Shown piece after piece: positions 9,219 through 18,512 of a DNA stretch of 64,000 nt (positions are counted from its first letter, which is position 1; the number at the start of each line of letters is the position of its first letter). Under the pieces are notes generated by a model. That model was not told the DNA's origin. It searched no databases and worked only from the letters and a program-made list of their open reading frames with translations. The stretch lies in NCBI GenBank assembly GCA_028876495.1, contig JAGWRO010000040.1:1-64000 (forward strand). Reading direction: 5' to 3'. A program made the translations under genes and the position numbers. Source of the DNA: Bacteroidota bacterium. Its GTDB lineage: Bacteria > Bacteroidota > Bacteroidia > Chitinophagales > Chitinophagaceae.

Positions 9219-9965
9219 TTAATAATCTTTCTGCTTTCTTTTGAAAGCGTAAGAGGTATTCAATATGTATTGGTAAAACTGGGTAAGTGTGCTGCTCACT
9301 ACAAAATAATAATCGGGCCGGTACATCTTCTTGTACGTTTCCAGTGAATCGCCGGTAAGTCCGGTAATTCTTGTAATGGTTTTAGATGAAAACTTGTAAT
9401 CCACATACCTATCCTCTTCTTCCTGTAGCAAGCGTTTTTTAAAAGCCAGTTGTTCTTTATTTTTCCTGAACTGAAACATTCCAATCAGTGCATCAAGATC
9501 CAGGCCGGCAGCGCCTCCCGGGTCGTAAGTGGAATGAATGCCCGGTTTTTCGTCACCAAAAATTTTCGCATATTCTTCCCGGTTTTCTAAAGAATCAAAT
9601 TTATAAGAATCTGTAAATACAGTTACCGGGTCCAACAATTTATATTTTTCTTTGACTTTTGCATGTATTGAAATATCGAATGCGCTATAATTTTTAATAT
9701 CCTTTACGGGAAATTTCATGGTGGATTTTCCATTGTAAGTAAAAATAATAGAATCATTTGTCGATACATTGATTTGATATGAACCTGTGGAGTCGGTTAC
9801 ATCAGAGGAACCGGAAGTGCTGCTTACCTGTACACCAGGCACTGCATACAATTTGGAAACATCATACACATTACCGCTCACAGTTACCTGCGCCGATGCA
9901 CCTGGCGAAAGAACCTGCAGACAAGTAAACAGGCAGAAAATATTTACAATCAGCTTTGTATTCAA
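9219..9965 (-). CDS. Secreted carboxypeptidase-regulatory-like domain protein
   Basis: A signal peptide (residues 1-25, ending GASAQ) is followed by a beta-sandwich of the CarboxypepD_reg-like type (about 26-110): VTVSGNVYDVSKLYAVPGVQ, then SSDVTDSTGSYQINV. In this phylum such domains often sit at the N terminus of TonB-dependent receptors, but no plug or barrel follows. The remaining 130 residues are charged and unrecognised. It is probably periplasmic or surface-exposed, function unknown. The start lies 54 bases from the stop of the upstream remnant, so the two may once have been co-transcribed. Confidence 0.7.
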   Translation of the reverse strand: MNTKLIVNIFCLFTCLQVLSPGASAQVTVSGNVYDVSKLYAVPGVQVSSTSGSSDVTDSTGSYQINVSTNDSIIFTYNGKSTMKFPVKDIKNYSAFDISIHAKVKEKYKLLDPVTVFTDSYKFDSLENREEYAKIFGDEKPGIHSTYDPGGAAGLDLDALIGMFQFRKNKEQLAFKKRLLQEEEDRYVDYKFSSKTITRITGLTGDSLETYKKMYRPDYYFVVSSTLTQFYQYILNTSYAFKRKQKDY

Positions 9966-10019
9966 AATGAGTTACAATATTAGAACAATGATGTTGCGAA
10001 TTTAAAGGCAGATAAATTT

Positions 10020-10214
10020 TTAACTTTCGTTTTTGGAATTGATAAGATGGTAAAAAGTATTTTCTATGCTTCCGCGCACTTCATAATAGTTTTTTGTTCC
10101 GTCAAACGAAGTTGTGTATCCCGAATCAACAGGATATTTTAAAATGGTTGGTTGCGTTTGCGCAATTGAATTTTTGAAAATAAAAAAACAACCTAAGAGG
10201 AAAAGTATTTTCAT
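10020..10214 (-). pseudogene. N-terminal remnant of a secreted alpha/beta hydrolase
   Basis: The 64-residue frame has a clear signal peptide (MKILFLLGCFFIFKNSIAQ), then GYTTSFDGTKNYYEVRGS. That sequence closely resembles the first strands of secreted alpha/beta hydrolases, where the pattern FDGTKIYYEVRG is followed by the oxyanion-hole HG. Here the sequence diverges right after VRGS and stops; no HG, nucleophile elbow or later part follows before the next gene. I read it as a truncated gene. A small secreted protein in its own right is the alternative. Confidence 0.45.
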
Positions 10215-10479
10215 TTAGTAATCTTTTTATGAAGATATAAATTTTGCACTAGTTACGTTTAAATTGTACTAAGTAAAATATTAGCTTATTTCAGTGTGAT
10301 TTGTAGCATTAAATAAACAAAAGGATTTGCAAATGAAAGAACAATGCAAATGATTTATAAAGTAAATGGTGTTAGAAAGAGAAACCTTTGGTATAGAGAT
10401 ATTTCCTCTCCCCGGAACGTGAAATGTTCTCATGATTTCAGAAAATGATGAACCTAAAGCTAAGCCTGTTTTATTTTGA

Positions 10480-10584
10480 TCAAAGTATTGTGAATAATAC
10501 GATCAATACTAAAACCGCTAAGGCTAATAAAGCAAACAATGAGGCCCAGAATGCAACAGCGAATATGGTTTCATGTTCTTTCAT
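10480..10584 (-). CDS. Probable 34-residue single-helix membrane protein
   Basis: ATG at 10584 opens MKEHETIFAVAFWASLFALL and continues with a hydrophobic stretch to a TGA at 10480. It has a short charged N terminus and one long transmembrane helix covering about residues 7-34. No homologue is recognised; small oxidase or reductase accessory peptides (CydX- or CcoQ-like) have this size and shape, but nothing specific ties it to one. Support for it being real comes from its promoter: TATGTTTG at 10615-10622 on the same strand, and a pair of TGA-N6-TCA-like sites centred 34 and 56 bp further up, as at the cbb3 and hemN promoters. Confidence 0.5.
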   Translation of the reverse strand: MKEHETIFAVAFWASLFALLALAVLVLIVLFTIL

Positions 10585-10614
10585 GAAATATAATTAACTA
10601 TTAGTTTATACAAG

Positions 10615-10680
10615 CAAACATATATATTGGGTTCCGTTTTTACAAGCGATAGCAGTCATGAAAAAGACTGATCATTATCA
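10615..10680 (-). promoter_or_regulatory. Promoter with paired Crp/Fnr-like operators (small membrane ORF)
   Basis: The proximal site is CGATAGCAGTCA (10647-10658), one mismatch from TGA-N6-TCA. The distal site is TGATCATTATCA (10669-10680), a full match. Their centres are 22 bp apart. The -7 element TATGTTTG (10615-10622, minus strand) is centred 34 bp downstream of the proximal site. The only gene at a suitable distance is the 34-residue ORF on the minus strand. Confidence 0.6.
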
Positions 10681-10946
10681 GGAAACGGATATCGGGAAAT
10701 TTGAGAAGAAGATAACTTTCATTTTACAGATTTGTATGTTTTGTAGCGTCTTTTCATCCACTGGTAATTTTAAAAATTAGAATTCCTGATATTTGTTTGT
10801 CTGCTTATGCGATATTCAATGCAGTTGCAACTGAAACAATTAAACTTCATATTTGCCGGCTAAATATTTATTTCTCAATCCATTTTGGAAATGTTTAATT
10901 TTATTCTCCAAATAAATTTTATTTAAAAACTTAAACTTTTACAACA

Positions 10947-11501
10947 ATGAAAAAGATATTCTTTAAAGGGCTTGTATTAACATTGGTTGGTATGTTGATG
11001 ACTTCCTTGATATTTGCACAGCAGGATAAATCAAAAAGAGCAAGTCCTCCTGAAACCGCTACAGGCAATGTGTCCGGTTCAACTATCACTATTAATTATA
11101 GTAGTCCCGCTGTAAAAGGAAGAAAGATTTGGGGCGGCCTTGTTCCGTATGATAAAGTGTGGAGACTGGGCGCAAACGAAGCAACCACTTTTAAAACCAG
11201 CAAGGATATAATGGTAGAAGGAAAAAAACTGCCTGCAGGCACATATGCATTATATGCTTTGCCAACTCCAACTGAATGGACTTTTATTTTTAATTCAAAA
11301 CTGACACAAGCCGGTAAGCCGATTTGGGGTATAAAAGATGAAGAGGGAAATACTACTGATGATCCTAAAACAGAGGTATTGCGCATTATGGCCAAACCAA
11401 TGAAATCATCTGCTTTTAATGAAAGAATGAAATTTGTTGTTGGTGGTAGCGGATTTACTCTTGAGTGGGAAAACCTTAAAGTTCCGGTTTCTGTAAAATA
11501 A
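10947..11501 (+). CDS. DUF2911 secreted protein
   Basis: A signal peptide (about residues 1-26, ending IFAQQ) precedes a DUF2911 domain spanning most of the protein. The family marks visible are KRASPPETATG, INYSSPAVKGRKIWGGLVPY, VWRLGANEATTF and LPAGTYALYALP. The family is widespread in Bacteroidota and has no established function. It is probably a periplasmic or outer-membrane-associated beta protein. The gene is monocistronic and has its own terminator. Confidence 0.9.
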   Translation: MKKIFFKGLVLTLVGMLMTSLIFAQQDKSKRASPPETATGNVSGSTITINYSSPAVKGRKIWGGLVPYDKVWRLGANEATTFKTSKDIMVEGKKLPAGTYALYALPTPTEWTFIFNSKLTQAGKPIWGIKDEEGNTTDDPKTEVLRIMAKPMKSSAFNERMKFVVGGSGFTLEWENLKVPVSVK

Positions 11502-11820
11502 TTATATTTTATTTATTGAAAGCCTGGTTGGTAAAAGCCGGGCTTTTTTTGTGCCGTGTCTGGTAAAATATCATAACTGATTATTCTTCGTGTATTCATA
11601 TTTGTTATATATGGATTATAAAATAAAAATCCGGCTAATTTCTTTGTTTGCTGTAATGTTTTTATTTCTAAAAACCTTCCTCCTTATCGTTTGATAACCT
11701 TAGTTTAATTAATTGTTTATGAAAGAACACAGATAAAATTCAAATTAGATATATAGGATTTTTACAATTTCCTATTCTTTTATTTTTTGCACTTTCCAAT
11801 TATTTATCTTTATTGGATAA
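11502..11820. other. Intergenic stretch before the metalloprotease
   Basis: Besides the terminator at 11518-11550, the region is AT-rich and gene-free. TATCTTTA just before the protease start resembles a -7 element with its last base wrong, so no promoter is called. Confidence 0.4.
11518..11550 (+). terminator. Terminator of the DUF2911 gene
   Basis: AGCCTGG (11521-11527) pairs with CCGGGCT (11538-11544) with one G-U pair, extended by flanking A and T, and ends in a T run 17 bases after the stop. Confidence 0.82.
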
Positions 11821-14244
11821 ATGACTTTCATGAAAAAAATCTTTCTGCTTTTATTCTTTATTCCCATCCTGGCTGCTGCGCAAAAACTCCCTTCCATCGC
11901 CGACAAAACAAAAGGAATGGAAAAACACGAAGGTTTTTTGAATTTTTATATTGACCAGGAAAATGGAAAAATATATCTCGAAATAAATAAGCTGGATTCT
12001 GAAATGTTGTATCAAACCTCTTTGCCCGAAGGTGTCGGCTCAAATGATATTGGTCTCGACCGGGGATTAACAAACGAAACCAGGATTGTAAAATTTGTAA
12101 AAACAGGTAAAAAAGTGTTGATGATACAACCCAATTATAGATACCGGGCAGTTTCAAACGATGAGAATGAAAAGCGTGCCGTTGAAGAATCCTTTGCACA
12201 ATCTGCCTTGTGGGGATTTATTGCTGAAGCAGAAACTGATAATTCGGTTTTGGTTGATGCAACCGATTTTTTATTGAGCGATGCGCTGAACGTAGCGAAT
12301 ACTTTGCAAAATGATAAGCAGGGAAATTATTCAATTGATAAATCGCGAAGCGCAATTTACCTTCCACGAACCAAAAACTTTCCGTTGAATACGGAATTGG
12401 AAGCCACTATCACTTTTGTAAATTCCGCGCCCACTTCCGGCAATTTGGTTTCTTCAGTTACACCAACTCCGCAAGATATAACCGTGAGAATGCATCATTC
12501 GTTTGTGCAACTTCCTGATGATAATTATCAACCAAGAGTATGGGATCCGCGCTCAGGTTTTCAGGATATTTCTTTTCTTGATTATAGCACACCCGTTTCT
12601 GAACCGGTTGTAAAATATTATGCTACGCGCCACAGGTTGCAAAAGAAGGACCCAAATGCGGCGATGAGCGAACCGGTAAAACCCATTATTTATTATGTAG
12701 ATAATGGTGTGCCCGAACAGATTCGTAGCGCTTTGGTAGAAGGAGCCAGTTGGTGGAACCAGGCTTTTGAAGCCGCAGGTTATAAAAATGCATTCCAGGT
12801 AAAAATATTGCCTGATGGCGCCGACCCAATGGATATTCGCTATAACGTCATCAACTGGGTTCATCGATCTACACGTGGATGGAGTTATGGGAATTCTTTA
12901 GTTGATCCTCGAACAGGAGAAATTATTAAAGGAATCGTTTCGCTGGGTTCATTGCGTGTTCGCCAGGATTATTTAATCGCAACAGGTTTACTCGCGCCTT
13001 TCAAAGATGGCAAACCTGCCGATGATAAAATGCTTCAAATGTCATTGGCGCGTATCAGGCAACTGGCTGCTCACGAAGTGGGGCACACGCTTGGCCTTAT
13101 GCATAATTTTACCGGAAGCACTGTTAATCGTGCGAGTGTAATGGATTACCCAAGTCCTTTGGTAACATTGGATGCATCAGGAAATATTGATCTTTCAAAT
13201 GCTTACGATAATAAAATAGGAGCGTGGGATAGAGTGGCCATCAAATGGGGTTATTCAGAATTTCCTTCCGGAGAAAATGTAAAGGATTCGCTCAACACGA
13301 TTCTTACCGATGCTTTTAAAAGCGGCCTTCGATATTTAACGGATGAAGATGCACGGCCTGCAGGAAGTATTAGTCCTTATGCTCATTTGTGGGATAATGG
13401 AAGCAATGTAATTGACGGATTGAAACAGGTAATTAAAGTAAGGGCCAAAGCCTTGGAGCAGTTTGGAGAAAATGATATTCCTGAAGGAACTTCAATGGCA
13501 ATGCTGGAAGATGTGTTAGTGCCGGTTTATTTTTATCATCGCTATCAATTGGAAGCGGTTACCAAATTAATAGGAGGACTTGATTATACTTATGCGTTGC
13601 GGGGAGATGGACAATTTGTGACAAAACCTATTTCAAAAGAAGAGGAAATGAAAGCACTTGATGCAATTACCGATTGCCTCGATCCGAAGTTTTTAATGTT
13701 GCCTCCCAAAATTGTTGCACTCATTCCTCCTCGTCCGCAAGGATATATTCATTCGGATGAATTATTTCGAAAAAAAACCGGGGCTGCATTTGATGCATTG
13801 TCTCCTGCAGAAACCGCGGCTGACCTTCCTTTATCCTTTTTATTCAATGATCAAAGGCTTAGCCGCATGGAACAATATGCATTAAACGGAGGTTTAAGCG
13901 TAAATTCTATGTTAAACGATCTTGTTGAAAAAACATGGAAAGCTCCGCGAAGAACAGGAATGGAACAATTAATTCAACAACAAACCGAACAGGTTTTACT
14001 AACTTACCTGCTGGCATTAAGTGTAGATAATAAAGCTTCCTTCCAGGCGCGCGCTGATGGGATAAAAGTATTGAGTGATCTTAAAAACTGGATCGAATCT
14101 CAACAAAAGGTTTCAAAAGATGCTTCCTATACAGCACATTTGATGTTGGCGTTGGAAAGGATGAAAAAACCGGAAGATGCTAAACCTACCATGCATTCTG
14201 AGATTCCGCCCGGTTCACCAATTGGAACGGATTGGGAAGAATAA
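11821..14244 (+). CDS. Zinc-dependent metalloprotease (DUF5117/DUF5118 type)
   Basis: After a signal peptide (ILAAAQ) the protein has the N-terminal DUF5118/DUF5117 regions and then a metzincin-like catalytic domain. The zinc motif HEVGHTLGLMH begins at H418, with E419 as general base and a downstream methionine turn region (ASVMDYPSP). The length (807 residues) fits this Bacteroidota family of large secreted peptidases. The substrate is unknown. The start could also be the second ATG at 11830, which gives a more usual signal peptide (MKKIFLLLFF). The next gene begins 59 bases later on the same strand. Confidence 0.9.
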   Translation: MTFMKKIFLLLFFIPILAAAQKLPSIADKTKGMEKHEGFLNFYIDQENGKIYLEINKLDSEMLYQTSLPEGVGSNDIGLDRGLTNETRIVKFVKTGKKVLMIQPNYRYRAVSNDENEKRAVEESFAQSALWGFIAEAETDNSVLVDATDFLLSDALNVANTLQNDKQGNYSIDKSRSAIYLPRTKNFPLNTELEATITFVNSAPTSGNLVSSVTPTPQDITVRMHHSFVQLPDDNYQPRVWDPRSGFQDISFLDYSTPVSEPVVKYYATRHRLQKKDPNAAMSEPVKPIIYYVDNGVPEQIRSALVEGASWWNQAFEAAGYKNAFQVKILPDGADPMDIRYNVINWVHRSTRGWSYGNSLVDPRTGEIIKGIVSLGSLRVRQDYLIATGLLAPFKDGKPADDKMLQMSLARIRQLAAHEVGHTLGLMHNFTGSTVNRASVMDYPSPLVTLDASGNIDLSNAYDNKIGAWDRVAIKWGYSEFPSGENVKDSLNTILTDAFKSGLRYLTDEDARPAGSISPYAHLWDNGSNVIDGLKQVIKVRAKALEQFGENDIPEGTSMAMLEDVLVPVYFYHRYQLEAVTKLIGGLDYTYALRGDGQFVTKPISKEEEMKALDAITDCLDPKFLMLPPKIVALIPPRPQGYIHSDELFRKKTGAAFDALSPAETAADLPLSFLFNDQRLSRMEQYALNGGLSVNSMLNDLVEKTWKAPRRTGMEQLIQQQTEQVLLTYLLALSVDNKASFQARADGIKVLSDLKNWIESQQKVSKDASYTAHLMLALERMKKPEDAKPTMHSEIPPGSPIGTDWEE

Positions 14245-14303
14245 AATTATTAAAAAAAGTTGCTTTACTAAAAGCACAACATTTATAAATAAAATGACAT
14301 TGA

Positions 14304-14750
14304 ATGGAAAACAAAGAAATGCTTACAGTTATCAATAAATTATTTGCAGCAATTGAAAAATTAATTCCGGTATACATGGAAGATCCTTTAGATAAAAGGG
14401 TTTCCAATGGAAATGTTGCTGCTTGTATCATAGAAGAAAATGGATATGTACATGGGAAAATGTTTGGAACCAATAAACCAAGATTACGTCTTTCGTATAA
14501 AGTGGCGTGGACAAAAGCAAGCCAGGTTTGGCTTACAGGCGTAAAAACAGGAGAATATGAAAGAATGGTTTTTAATAATGAAGTGGAAGAGAACGCAAAT
14601 GGAATTGAAAACCCTGACTTAATCGGGTGGGAAGGTGGCCAGCCGATTACCCTAAAAAACGGAACCAAACTTTCGGTTGGATTTAGTGGTTTCAGAGGCG
14701 TAACTGATCTGGAAATAATGGTCAAAGCCTTTGCTGAAGCTGAGAAGTAA
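14304..14750 (+). CDS. GlcG/HbpS-like haem-binding family protein
   Basis: The 148-residue protein has no signal peptide. Its pattern fits the GlcG/HbpS fold (PF03928): an N-terminal helix, NVAACIIEENGYVHGKMFG as the first strands, a segment SYKVAWTKASQVW in place of the family's KAxTA helix, GGQPITLKNGTKLSVGFSG as the glycine-rich turn, and a final helix beginning VTDLEIMVKAFAEAEK. Members bind haem or small molecules and often sit next to sugar or glycolate catabolic genes. Here it directly precedes the GH3 glycosidase by 55 bases. Function remains open. Confidence 0.6.
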   Translation: MENKEMLTVINKLFAAIEKLIPVYMEDPLDKRVSNGNVAACIIEENGYVHGKMFGTNKPRLRLSYKVAWTKASQVWLTGVKTGEYERMVFNNEVEENANGIENPDLIGWEGGQPITLKNGTKLSVGFSGFRGVTDLEIMVKAFAEAEK

Positions 14751-14805
14751 AAAAAGAAATCAATTAATAAATAAACTATCCCAATCACTAAATTCTAAAT
14801 ACATA

Positions 14806-17229
14806 ATGAAGCGCACACTTAAATTATTCTGTTTCTTATTCTTCCTTTTTTTTGCCAATCTTTCTATGAAAGCCCAGGTAATAAACATCTATCACGATGG
14901 CTGGATCGATTTTAATAAAAACGGTAAGATGGATATTTTTGAAGATCCACATCAGCCAGTAGAAAAAAGAGTGCAGGATTTGTTGTCGCAAATGAACGTA
15001 AATGAAAAAACCTGCCAAATGGCAACGTTGTATGGTTACAAAAGGGTTTTAAAAGACAGCCTTCCAACACCTGAATGGAAAAATGAAATTTGGAAAGATG
15101 GTATCGCCAATATAGATGAACAACTCAACGGCGTGATCAACGGCCCGCAAAAATATTACTCCAGCAAACTAACCTATCCTCCTTCCAATCATGCTGAAGC
15201 AATCAACAAAATACAAAAATGGTTTGTGGAACAAACGCGTCTGGGCATCCCTGTTGACTTCACTAACGAAGGAGTGCATGGATTAAATCATGACCGGGCT
15301 ACTCCATTACCAGCGCCAATAAGTATAGGCAGTACATGGGACAGGGCTTTGGTTTTTGAGGCAGGGCAAATTGAAGGAACTGAAGCCAAAGCATTGGGCT
15401 ATACCAATATCTATGCGCCTATACTTGATGTTAGCCGTGATCCGCGGTGGGGCAGGGTGGTAGAAACTTATGGTGAAGATCCTTACCTGATTTCAGAATT
15501 GGGAATACAAATGGTGGATGGAATTCAAAGTGAAGGCGTGGCTTCAACCATAAAACATTATGCAGTGTATAGTGTACCGAAAGGAGGCCGCGATGGAAAC
15601 GCACGAACTGATCCCCATGTGGCACCGAGGGAATTGCATGAGATGTTTTTATATCCTTTTAAAAAAGTGATTGAACAGGCGCATCCGATGGGTGTGATGG
15701 CGAGTTACAATGACTGGGACGGTGTTCCTATCATTGCCAGTCATTATTTTCTTACAGAATTGCTTCGCGAAGCTTTTGGTTTTACGGGTTATGTGGTGAG
15801 CGACAGCCAGGCGGTAGAGTTTGTTTTTTCAAAACATCATGTGGCCGGCGATCTTAAAGATGCGATAAAGCAGGTAGTGGAAGCCGGATTAAATGTACAT
15901 ACAAACTTCAGTCCTCCAAAAGAGTATATTTTACCACTAAGAGAATTGATAAAAGATGGCAGCCTCAGCATGGAAACTATTGACAGTCGCGTTGCCGATG
16001 TGTTGCGCGTAAAATTCGAACTGGGCCTTTTTGATCATCCTTATGTAAAAGATCCAAAAGCCGCCGATGCTATTGTTGGTACAGCGCATCATGAAAATTT
16101 TGTGATGCAAATGGAAAAAGAATCTTTGGTTCTTTTGAAAAATGACAACCAAACTTTGCCGCTGGATAAAAATAAATTAAAAAAGATTTTTGTTACCGGT
16201 CCGCTGGCTGCAGAAACCAATTACGCTATCAGCCGCTATGGTCCGAATCATATTCCTGTGACATCGGTTTTGGAAGGAATAAAAGACTACCTCGGAAAAG
16301 GAGTACAAGTGAATTATTTGAAAGGTTGTGAGGTGGTTGAAAGCACCTGGCCTGAAAGTGAAATTATCCATACACCTCTTACCGCAACCGAAGAGCAAGG
16401 CATAGACGAAGCGGTAAATGAAGCAAAACAAAACGATGTGATTATAGCCGTATTGGGAGAAGATGTAGCACGTGTGGGTGAAGGCCTTTCACGTTCAGAC
16501 CTGGATTTGCCTGGCCGGCAGGAGCAATTGCTGGAAGCGTTGTATACCACAGGAAAACCTATTGTTTTGGTTTTAATTAACGGTCAACCATTAACGATTA
16601 ATTGGGCGGACAAATATTTGCCTGCTATCCTGGAAGCATGGTTTCCTAATCAATATGGGGGTAAAGCAATTGCTCAAGCATTATTCGGCGATTATAATCC
16701 GGGCGGCAAGCTTTCTATTACTTTCCCCAAAACAACAGGACAGATTGAATTTAATTTTCCATTTAAACCCGGATCGCAGGCTGATCAGGGCGTGGGTGGA
16801 TTTAGTTATGGTAATACGAGTGTTAACGGGCCTTTATATCCGTTTGGATATGGATTAAGTTATACCACTTTTAGCTACAGTAATTTGGTCGTAACTCCAA
16901 CCACTCAAAAACAAAACGGCGATATACAGGTAAGCGTGGATGTAACGAATACGGGTAAACGAAAAGGTGATGAAATCGTTCAATTGTATCTTCATCAGGA
17001 CGTGTCAAGCGTTACCGTTTATGATTCTCAATTAAGAGGATTTGAAAGAGTTCCTTTAAATCCCGGGGAAACAAAAACGGTTCATTTTACGCTTCATCCC
17101 GATGACCTTCAAATATTAGACAGAAATATGAACTGGACCGTTGAACCCGGAGAATTTGAAATAAGGATCGGCGCTTCATCAACAGACATAAAATTGAAAA
17201 AAGATTTTACGATAACACCTGCTGATTAG
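14806..17229 (+). CDS. Glycoside hydrolase family 3 beta-glycosidase
   Basis: The start is set at the ATG at 14806 because it is followed at once by a signal peptide (KLFCFLFFLFFANL, ending MKAQ); an in-frame ATG 75 bases earlier overlaps the previous gene. The 807-residue protein has the GH3 N-terminal barrel with LGIPVDFTNEGVHGLNHD, SRDPRWGRVVETYGEDP and the nucleophile D333 in GYVVSDSQAV. The alpha/beta sandwich follows (LLKNDNQTLPLDK, AVLGEDVARVGEGLSRSDLD), then a fibronectin-III-like C-terminal domain. An unusual N-terminal segment, DFNKNGKMDIFEDP, looks like a calcium-binding loop. Activity on beta-glucosides or xylosides is likely but not decidable. Confidence 0.92.
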   Translation: MKRTLKLFCFLFFLFFANLSMKAQVINIYHDGWIDFNKNGKMDIFEDPHQPVEKRVQDLLSQMNVNEKTCQMATLYGYKRVLKDSLPTPEWKNEIWKDGIANIDEQLNGVINGPQKYYSSKLTYPPSNHAEAINKIQKWFVEQTRLGIPVDFTNEGVHGLNHDRATPLPAPISIGSTWDRALVFEAGQIEGTEAKALGYTNIYAPILDVSRDPRWGRVVETYGEDPYLISELGIQMVDGIQSEGVASTIKHYAVYSVPKGGRDGNARTDPHVAPRELHEMFLYPFKKVIEQAHPMGVMASYNDWDGVPIIASHYFLTELLREAFGFTGYVVSDSQAVEFVFSKHHVAGDLKDAIKQVVEAGLNVHTNFSPPKEYILPLRELIKDGSLSMETIDSRVADVLRVKFELGLFDHPYVKDPKAADAIVGTAHHENFVMQMEKESLVLLKNDNQTLPLDKNKLKKIFVTGPLAAETNYAISRYGPNHIPVTSVLEGIKDYLGKGVQVNYLKGCEVVESTWPESEIIHTPLTATEEQGIDEAVNEAKQNDVIIAVLGEDVARVGEGLSRSDLDLPGRQEQLLEALYTTGKPIVLVLINGQPLTINWADKYLPAILEAWFPNQYGGKAIAQALFGDYNPGGKLSITFPKTTGQIEFNFPFKPGSQADQGVGGFSYGNTSVNGPLYPFGYGLSYTTFSYSNLVVTPTTQKQNGDIQVSVDVTNTGKRKGDEIVQLYLHQDVSSVTVYDSQLRGFERVPLNPGETKTVHFTLHPDDLQILDRNMNWTVEPGEFEIRIGASSTDIKLKKDFTITPAD

Positions 17230-17303
17230 CAACAGAAGTTATAGTGAACCAACAAAAAAGGAAGGTTATTATTTTTTTTAAAAACTAAAAAGAAGTAATT
17301 GAT

Positions 17304-18467
17304 ATGTATAAAATGGAACAAACGTGGCGCTGGTATGGGCCGGATGATCCGGTAAGTTTGCAGGATATAAAACAAGCCGGCGCAACCGGTATCGTAACGG
17401 CATTGCATCATATTCCTCACGGGGAGATATGGACGACTGATGAAATTGTAAAGCGAAAAGCAGAGGTAGAAGCAGCGGGATTTACATGGTCCGTGGTAGA
17501 AAGTATTACGGTGCATGAAAGTATAAAAACAAGAACCGGTAATTATAAGGATTACATTGAAAAATATAAAACGTCGATTCGTAATGTGGCTGCAGCCGGC
17601 ATTCCGGTTATCACCTACAACTTCATGCCGGTAAACGATTGGACACGCACTTCACTGAGTTATAAAATGCCGGATGGATCACTGGCGCTTTATTTCAACT
17701 GGGTTGACCTGGCGGTGTTTGATATTTATATTTTAAAAAGAAAAGGAGCCGAACTTTCTTACCCGCAAAATATTTTGCAGCAAGCTGAAGAGCGATTTAA
17801 AGGATATTCTGAGGAACAACTCGATGCGCTCGCCGATGTGGTAATGGCCGGAATTCCAGGGGAGAAGAAAGGTTCTACACAGGAGATGTTGAACAAACTG
17901 GAATTGTATAAAGATATTGACAGAAATGCCCTCCAGGAAAATCTTTGTTTCTTTCAAAAAGAAATAAGTGCGGCTGCAGAAGAGAGCGGCGTTAAACTCG
18001 CCATTCATCCTGATGATCCTCCATTTCCGATTTTGGGTTTGCCGAGAGTAGTAAGCGCTGCAGAAGATTTTAATTACTTTTTAAATAAAGTAGATAACAG
18101 TGCGAACGGTGTTTGTTTTTGCACGGGGTCACTTGGCGCATCGGGAAAAAATGATCTTCCAAAAATGGTTCAATCTATCGGTGAAAAAATTCATTTTGTA
18201 CATTTAAGAAATGTTACCAAAGATGAAGAGGGAAATTTTTATGAAGCCGATCATTTGGGAGGGGATAATGATATGGTAGCGATTGTAAAAGAAATACTGA
18301 AGCTGCAGCAGAAATTTAAAAAATCACTACCTTTTAGGCCTGATCACGGTCACCAGATGCTTGATGATTTAAAAAAGAAAACCAATCCCGGCTATTCGGC
18401 GATTGGCAGATTGCGAGGGCTTGCAGAAATGAGAGGCTTGGAAATGGGATTGCTTGATTCAATTTAG
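17304..18467 (+). CDS. uxuA: Mannonate dehydratase
   Basis: UxuA dehydrates D-mannonate to 2-keto-3-deoxygluconate in hexuronate breakdown. The TIM-barrel enzyme of 387 residues shows the family features WRWYGPDDPVSLQDIKQAGA at the N terminus, ITYNFMPVNDWTRT, the metal-site histidine in LAIHPDDPPFPILGLPR, FCTGSLGA, and FRPDHGHQML near the end. The ATG at 17313 (MEQTWRWYG) is an equally good start. It lies 74 bases after the GH3 gene and 45 before the next, inside a co-directional catabolic run. Confidence 0.95.
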   Translation: MYKMEQTWRWYGPDDPVSLQDIKQAGATGIVTALHHIPHGEIWTTDEIVKRKAEVEAAGFTWSVVESITVHESIKTRTGNYKDYIEKYKTSIRNVAAAGIPVITYNFMPVNDWTRTSLSYKMPDGSLALYFNWVDLAVFDIYILKRKGAELSYPQNILQQAEERFKGYSEEQLDALADVVMAGIPGEKKGSTQEMLNKLELYKDIDRNALQENLCFFQKEISAAAEESGVKLAIHPDDPPFPILGLPRVVSAAEDFNYFLNKVDNSANGVCFCTGSLGASGKNDLPKMVQSIGEKIHFVHLRNVTKDEEGNFYEADHLGGDNDMVAIVKEILKLQQKFKKSLPFRPDHGHQMLDDLKKKTNPGYSAIGRLRGLAEMRGLEMGLLDSI

Positions 18468-18512
18468 GAGATTAAATTATTTGAATAAAAGTTCATTTGC
18501 TAAAACAATATC

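Larger units (their letters stand above)
10215..10946. other. Long intergenic region with a small minus-strand ORF
   Basis: These 730 bases have no long open frame. On the minus strand they contain a promoter, a paired operator (10647-10680) and a 34-codon membrane ORF, described separately. The plus-strand 270 bases before the DUF2911 gene show no further clear element. Confidence 0.5.

Noticed and set aside
14245-14303. Hairpin GTTGCTTT/AAAGCACAAC after the metalloprotease
   Set aside because: The T run is on the minus strand where no gene ends; on the plus strand there is no T run, so no terminator is called.
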